Origin: Cercophora sp. LCS_1
Taxonomy: Eukaryota > Ascomycota > Sordariomycetes > Sordariales > Lasiosphaeriaceae
NCBI GenBank assembly: GCA_036250225.1
Contig: JAPZLL010000020.1
Location: 62,001 to 126,000 of the forward strand
Length of the DNA: 64,000 bases
Reading direction: 5' to 3'
Position numbers and translations under genes: made by a program
The notes under the pieces: generated by a model
What the model saw: only the letters and a program-made list of their open reading frames with translations
Told to the model about the DNA's origin: nothing
Databases searched by the model: none
Shown here: positions 58,960 through 64,000 of the stretch, piece by piece
How the letters are laid out: each line of letters begins with the position of its first letter
Position numbering within the stretch: the first letter of the stretch is position 1

Positions 58960-60832
58960 ATGGCGTCATCACTTGAAGATGGTCTCAACGGCCACGGCTA
59001 CCGTAACGGCAATGCTTCAGGTGGACACGAGGAAGCAGCCCGGGAGGATCAACCGTTGCTACGGGCGCCGGAAGAAGAGTCGTGGAAACCACCGGCAGGC
59101 TTCATCTGGATCCAGGTCGCCATTATGTCCAACGTGTTCCTCTATGGCTTTGACGGCACCATCACAGCGGCCACATATGCAGTCATCAGCTCCGAGTTTG
59201 ATGCTGCCAATACGGCATCATGGCTGACAACCTCGTATCTCGTCACGAGCACCGCATTCCAGCCGCTATACGGTCGCGTGTCGGATATTTTCGGCCGTCG
59301 CATCTGCTTCTTCATCTCAAGTATCACATTTGCTTTTGGCTGTCTCGGTTGCGGCGTTGCCAAGGATATCGTCTTCTTGAACTGCATGCGGGCTCTCACT
59401 GGCTTTGGCGGTGGCGGGCTCATGACGATGGGTAAGTGGTCCCCTCGACTGGCCTCGCGTTGACTGACTGACATGGGAAAGCGACGATCGTAAACTCTGA
59501 TATGATACCTTTCCGAAAGCGCGGCATGTATCAAGCACTGCAAAACGGCATGTTTGGATTTGGCGCCATCTGCGGTGCGTCTTTCGGCGGCTCAATTGCT
59601 GACGGGATCGGTTGGAGATGGTGTTTCCTGCTTCAGGTGCCCGTCTCTGCCTTCGCGTTTGTTGTCGGGGCACTGGTGATCAAGAACCCCGAGGGCGGTT
59701 TTGAGATTGGCCAGGGTTTCAGGGCAATCTGGACCAAAGTTGACTTTACCGGTGCCTTACTGCTGGTAACGGCCATTTCGGTTCAACTCGTGGGTTTGAG
59801 CCTGGGAGGAAATGAGCTGCCGTGGACAAGCCCTGTGGTTATCGGCTCGCTCGTCGGGAGCTTCGTCCTCTTTGTCGTGTTCCTCGTGGTGGAATCGAGG
59901 ACGCGTGCAATCCCGATTATCCCTCTGCGGATGCTCCGTGGTAGGCTCCCCGTGCTGATTCAGTTCGCCAACATCTGTGTTGGTCTGTCGGCCTATGCGG
60001 TGAGTCAACTTTGCAATGTCGCTCCTTGATCAGCGCTGACCTGTGGCGGACAGTATCTCTTCAACCTGCCTCTGTTCTTCCAGGTAGTGTTGCTTGACTC
60101 GGCGACGACTGCCGGTGCGCGCTTGGCAATCCCATCGCTCGCAACGCCGATCGGCGGGCTGATCGCTGGCGTGGTAATGTCAAGGTGGGGGAAGCTGATT
60201 CCCCTTGTCCGGACGGGCGCCTTCCTCATGGTCATTGGAAATCTCTTGGTGACGTCACTGCAGTTTGTCGACTCGCCCTGGAAATATTTCGTGTACATCT
60301 TTCCGGCAAACTTGGGCCAAGGCATTGTATACCCTGGGATTCTTTTCACGTCTCTCGCGACGTTTGAGCACGCTGGTATGTAAGCCCCTGTCCACTTTGA
60401 GAGAAGGGTGTGACTGATATGCCAAGACCATGCCGTGTCTGCATCGACGACGTATCTGATCCGATCTCTCGGGACAGTGTGGGGTGTCGCCGTCACTTCT
60501 GCCATTGTGCAAACCACGCTCAGCATCCGTCTTCCGGATGCTTTGGGCGAGATACCAGACAAATGGAGAGTACGCCCCTTTTCCTTGTGCAGTAGCGTGA
60601 TGTTTGCGGGTGACGTGGCGACAGATCAAGCTGACTTGGCGCATAGCTCATCGACGAGATACGACACTCTGTCTCGACTATTAGGACGCTTCCGCCCGAC
60701 ATTCAGTTCAAGGCACGTCTTGTCTACTACGATGGCCTGCGGTATTCCTTTGCGACGTCGACGGCGGTTGCGGCGGTGGCAGTGCTGGCAGCCCTGTTTG
60801 CCAGCGGCAGGGGTCTTCGGAGCACAAGGTGA
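58960..60832 (+). CDS. MFS transporter, DHA2/VBA-type (vacuolar basic amino acid or drug exporter)
   Basis: Exons 58960-59431, 59482-59999, 60054-60375, 60427-60569 and 60647-60832 give 546 residues. The hydrophilic N-terminus of about 45 residues has EEAAREDQPLL, a dileucine-type signal of the kind used for vacuolar sorting. Then comes an MFS with about 14 helices: YGFDGTITAATYAVI in helix 1, YGRVSDIFGRR (loop 2-3 motif), ALTGFGGGGLMTM, and GFGAICGASFGGSIADGIGWRWCF (antiporter motif C region). This fits the fungal Fnx1/VBA group, which moves basic amino acids into the vacuole, but the DHA2 multidrug exporters are close and cannot be excluded. All five exon phases close. The last exon is short and ends in GRGLRSTR. 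Confidence 0.87.
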
Positions 60833-62508
60833 AGTGTACCAAGCCACTGTTTTCTGCGACTTATCTTACAATGAGATCTGGTTGGTGGGTGGAACTCTTG
60901 ACCGCAAAATCAGAAACTCGAAGAAAGAGGTTGGGAGCCCAACTTGGTTTGACAAACAGCGGAACGCATCACAGGTGCTAGATAATACGACATGTCGCTA
61001 GGTACTGGACGAACGCGAAATACTCTCTGGCTGAGGTTTTCATGCAAGAGGGTCGTGCTCCATCGGTCGTACTTTCCTGTTTCGAGCTTTGTTGTTGGTG
61101 CAAGGGAACGGAGCTTGGCACCGAAGCGAACCGGAACACTCCTTCCATCCAACCTCTCGGTCGTCACCTGCATTTTGTATTTCGACGCGCTGGGCTGCAG
61201 ACTATTCCCCTCTTCCGATTCGTCATGCTCGTGATGGCACATCGTGTTTTCGGCCGACCAGTCTTTTCGTTTGCGCGCCCGCTTCCTGAGGAACATCTAA
61301 TTAGGTCATTGCTCTTTGCATGCCTATGGGGATTTCACTCAGGGCCGACAGAGATAGTCTTTCCAACCCGACCACCTTCAGCAGGGGGTGTGTTCGGGAA
61401 TTTCGATGTCTCGCATCTTTCCCGAGGCTCGAGTCAGCGGGCAGAGAGTCTTCGCTGTATCGCCCTTGCGCCCTCGTGTCTATCGCTTATTCGCGCATAG
61501 CAAGTCAATCGATCCGCCACCCCGGAGGCATTTCCTGAGACCTTCCATCGATACCGAAACGCAACTGCCTGGGCCGATAATCCTGCGATGCTTCGGGCGG
61601 CCATCAGGCAGCGAATCAAGCAAGCCATCAACAAGCGTTGCACAGCGCCCGCAGATCACCCTGAGCTGGCAATGATATCAGAGACAGCGCTGAAAAAGTC
61701 TGCCATTGTGGCTCTCTGCTTGAGGTCGCGACCCGACCTGTATGCGACCACGACGGATGCCCTTGGCTAACCACGTTCCACTGGAAAGTCGCGATGATGT
61801 TTCGACTGAAGTTTTGGCGCTTATTTGTCACTCGACAGGATCTCATTGGCCGCTGGATGTGAAAACGCCTGATGTGGACCTCTGGTTTGGTGCTTGTTGG
61901 CTAGCTCAGCGGTTATCGACGCAGGGGCCGACCAACCACAGCTCGACCCTCTTTTCCGGCAGTGCAGATGCTCCCCCTGAGGCTTCTGGAGCCCGACAGC
62001 GAAGGTCAACAGCAGCAGAACAATCAACAACCCGCCCGCAGCAGGAAGCAATGCGATTGGCGCATAGGCGCGACTCCACTCTCCCACCCGTCGAAACCGA
62101 CTCCCTTTCGCTGTGTCTGATGTTTTGAATGCCGCTCCCGGTGGCCTGGTCGTCGCCGGCCGGCCATGGCACCGAAGCTCACCCACTTTGGTTGTCGGGC
62201 TGTGTTTATGGTCGCTACCAGCTGCTCGGGAGCGTTTCTCCAGTTTTCCTTCCAAGATAAGGCCCGTTGGACCGCCCTGCAGCATCTCTGCTCAATTTCA
62301 GGGAGTCGGCAGCTTTCTACTTGGTTGCTGGTTATGTCTTTCCATCAAGTCAGTTCAGCGACTTGCTTTTCGTTTTCCACTTGCCACTCTGCGCTTCGTT
62401 GCGTCAAGGGTGAAGCATCCAGTTTCTTATTTCCCATCTCTAAACATGGTGAATCTAAACTCACCCACGACCCAACCTCGGCTTTTTTTTTTCGCTAACA
62501 CCAAGTAG
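60833..62508. other. 1.7-kb region without a recognised gene
   Basis: It lies between the MFS transporter and the ankyrin-type fragment. If that fragment were part of an intact gene, its earlier exons should lie here, but no matching NTPase or ankyrin sequence was found. A T10 run next to a 3' splice-like site occurs at about 62482-62508. Confidence 0.5.
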
Positions 62509-64000
62509 GAGACGGGTGTCGACCAAGCAAGGCAATTGCTCAACGCACAACGCTCACTAAAGGATGGAAAAGACGCTTTTAGTCGTGTCCGAGTACCATT
62601 TGCCTCCCGAGAGGATACTAGCTTCACATACCAGGAGGTGAACGCGGTGTTAGCCGCTGTCGTCGATGCCGATGGACCGGTCGAAGTTGCCAAGGCGCTT
62701 TTATGCTTCGGGGCAGATGTCAACTTTACAAGACGACGGAGCTCTGGGACTTGGAACAAAGTTTTTGCCAGGGAGCATCACGGGCACCGAAGCAATGTGC
62801 TACTTTGCGCCACCATTCGGTGTCGTTCCGAAACAGTGCGCGTCTTGGCTGCTCATGCCGATCAAGAGAACTTGGATAGCGTGCTCCGCCATGCTATCGC
62901 TAGGGGAGATTGCGAAGTGCTCCAGGCGCTTCTGGATCATGGGGCCAATCCAGTCCACCTTCACGACGACTTTCAAGATATCATCTTTCAAGACCGCATG
63001 ATCTTGTCCAAGCACTCCTATCGGGACATCGGCTGCCATGCCTGACCTGTCGCTCCGCTGGGCTCAGACTTGCAGTCAAGAACAAGTCGGTTGCTATCAC
63101 CACGATGCTCCTCGAACGCTGGGCGGACGTCAACCACAACGGCGCTGCAGCCCTGCTCAAAGCTGTAGAGATCGGCCGCCCAGATCTCGTTGCTGCTTTG
63201 CTCTCGGCTCCCATCCGACCATCACCCCGCTCACTTGACATTGCTGTTGGCAAGGCGCACGAGATGATGTACGAGAAAGATACATCTGTCGGAAGAGAGA
63301 TCATCCAGATGTGCCTTTCCTTGGGTGCTACGGGGCCAAACACAACACGACTTGCGACTGAAGGTATTGTTGACGCGGTCCGAAGGCATCGAACATTGCT
63401 TCTCGACACTGTTCTGCGCCTGCGACAGCCTCCCGACGAATACGAGGCCCTTGCGCTGAAGGAGGCGATACGGGCCGAGAACGTTGAGATTCTGCGCAAG
63501 CTCCTTGACTTTCGTCAATCTCGGTTGGCTCTCACAGCCGGGATGATGCAAGCGATGGAGGTGAACGATATCAAGGTTCGATACAATGTGGTGTTGCTTC
63601 TTATCCAGGCCGGCGCGCAAGAGGAGTGCACTGCCGAGGCCTTCGTCAAGGCTACTTGCTCAGTCGTCGCGACGACGTCAAAAGAGGGCAAAGAACTATC
63701 CAGGCAGATTTTTGACCTATTGCTGGAGGAGGGAAAGGCCGACATCGACTACCGAAATGGAGATGCGCTGCAGGTCGCCGTTCGAGCAGCCCGCAAGGAT
63801 TTGGCCGAGGAGATTGTCAACAGGAAGCCATCGACGCGATCGCTCGGGGCTGCTCTACCACTTGCGATGGCAACAGACGACGCAGGTCAGAAACAAGCCT
63901 TCGTCGACATCCTCGTTCGCAACCCCATTTGTGAACTTGCCGCAGGGAAGGCTTTGGTTGAAGCCTTCAAAGCCGGACCGAGCTGCTCGTAAGTCGCCTT
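62509..64000 (+). pseudogene. Fragment of an ankyrin-repeat-type protein gene, frame broken, 3' partial
   Basis: From a 3' splice-like site (CAAGTAG, ending 62508) the sequence reads in frame as an ankyrin-like helical-repeat protein. It begins ETGVDQARQLLNAQRSLKDG, then VAKALLCFGADVNFTRR and VLQALLDHGANPV. Between about 62985 and 63005 the coding frame shifts and continues as DLVQALLSGHRL, LLERWADVNHNG, LLDTVLRLRQPP, LLLIQAGAQEEC and so on to 63989, where GTAAGT forms a good donor, so the gene continues beyond the window. The gap is too short for an intron. No start codon or upstream exon was found. Such repeats usually form the C-terminal sensor of large fungal STAND-like proteins. It could be a pseudogene, or an intact gene with one sequence error and distant 5' exons. 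Confidence 0.5.

Noticed and set aside
52900..64000. Secondary-metabolite gene cluster
   Set aside because: A transporter and a modifying enzyme are present but there is no PKS, NRPS, terpene cyclase, P450 or pathway regulator.
1..64000. CRISPR arrays, transposases, reverse transcriptases, viral genes
   Set aside because: None recognised on either strand; the genome is eukaryotic and the repeats seen are simple.

Overview
The window comes from the nuclear genome of a filamentous ascomycete (Pezizomycotina, most likely Sordariomycetes; I cannot name the genus). The evidence is short GT-AG introns of about 48 to 250 bp, fungal-only families (URC4/DUF1688, fungal rhodopsin-like membrane proteins, a Helo-like STAND N-terminal domain, DUF7580), a eukaryotic tRNA-Gly with an RNA polymerase III terminator, and large gene-free gaps. 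All spliced models below were assembled by hand from reading frames, GT-AG sites and phase arithmetic; each complete model adds up to a whole number of codons.

Layout. 1-392: 3' end of a DUF7580-like gene. 393-1944: gene-free, with a 19-bp perfect hairpin. 1945-2997 (+): aldo-keto reductase. 3280-5141 (-): URC4 uracil-catabolism protein. 5142-9471: large gap. 9472-15218 (-): KDM5-type histone demethylase. 17308-18372 (-): SLX1 nuclease subunit. 18800-20263 (-) and 20611-21923 (+): the divergent pair SF3A3 (U2 snRNP) and eIF4A-III/FAL1 helicase. 22586-23844 (-): rhodopsin-like membrane protein. 26706-28463 (+): Jen1-type carboxylate permease. 29466-31170 (-): C2H2-like fungal protein with a 4-nt microexon. 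33020-34467 (+): TAF6, convergent with 34865-35610 (-): SDHC. 36883-38493 (-): tyrosyl-tRNA synthetase, divergent from 39640-41454 (+): methionine/amino-acid permease. 42912-42983 (-): tRNA-Gly(UCC). 43397-44717 (-): second rhodopsin-like protein. 44718-48748: large gap. 48749-51559 (+): oligopeptide transporter. 53019-54348 (+): decayed BTB gene. 54659-55658 (-): stand-alone Helo-like/STAND N-terminal protein. 55949-57802 (-): secreted arylsulfotransferase. 58960-60832 (+): MFS transporter. 62509-64000 (+): ankyrin-type fragment running off the right edge.

The middle (about 9.5-42 kb) is mostly conserved housekeeping: chromatin, transcription, splicing, translation and respiration, plus nutrient uptake. 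The two ends, especially 52-64 kb, look accessory, with stand-alone or broken members of families used in fungal self/non-self recognition. I see no secondary-metabolite core enzyme, no transposase or reverse transcriptase, and no CRISPR. I did not find a clearly new system. The best leads are the hairpin, the immune-type accessory block, the splicing-factor divergent promoter, the microexon, an unusual quinone-site motif in SDHC, and a 13-mer identical to the Illumina adapter core next to the BTB pseudogene.
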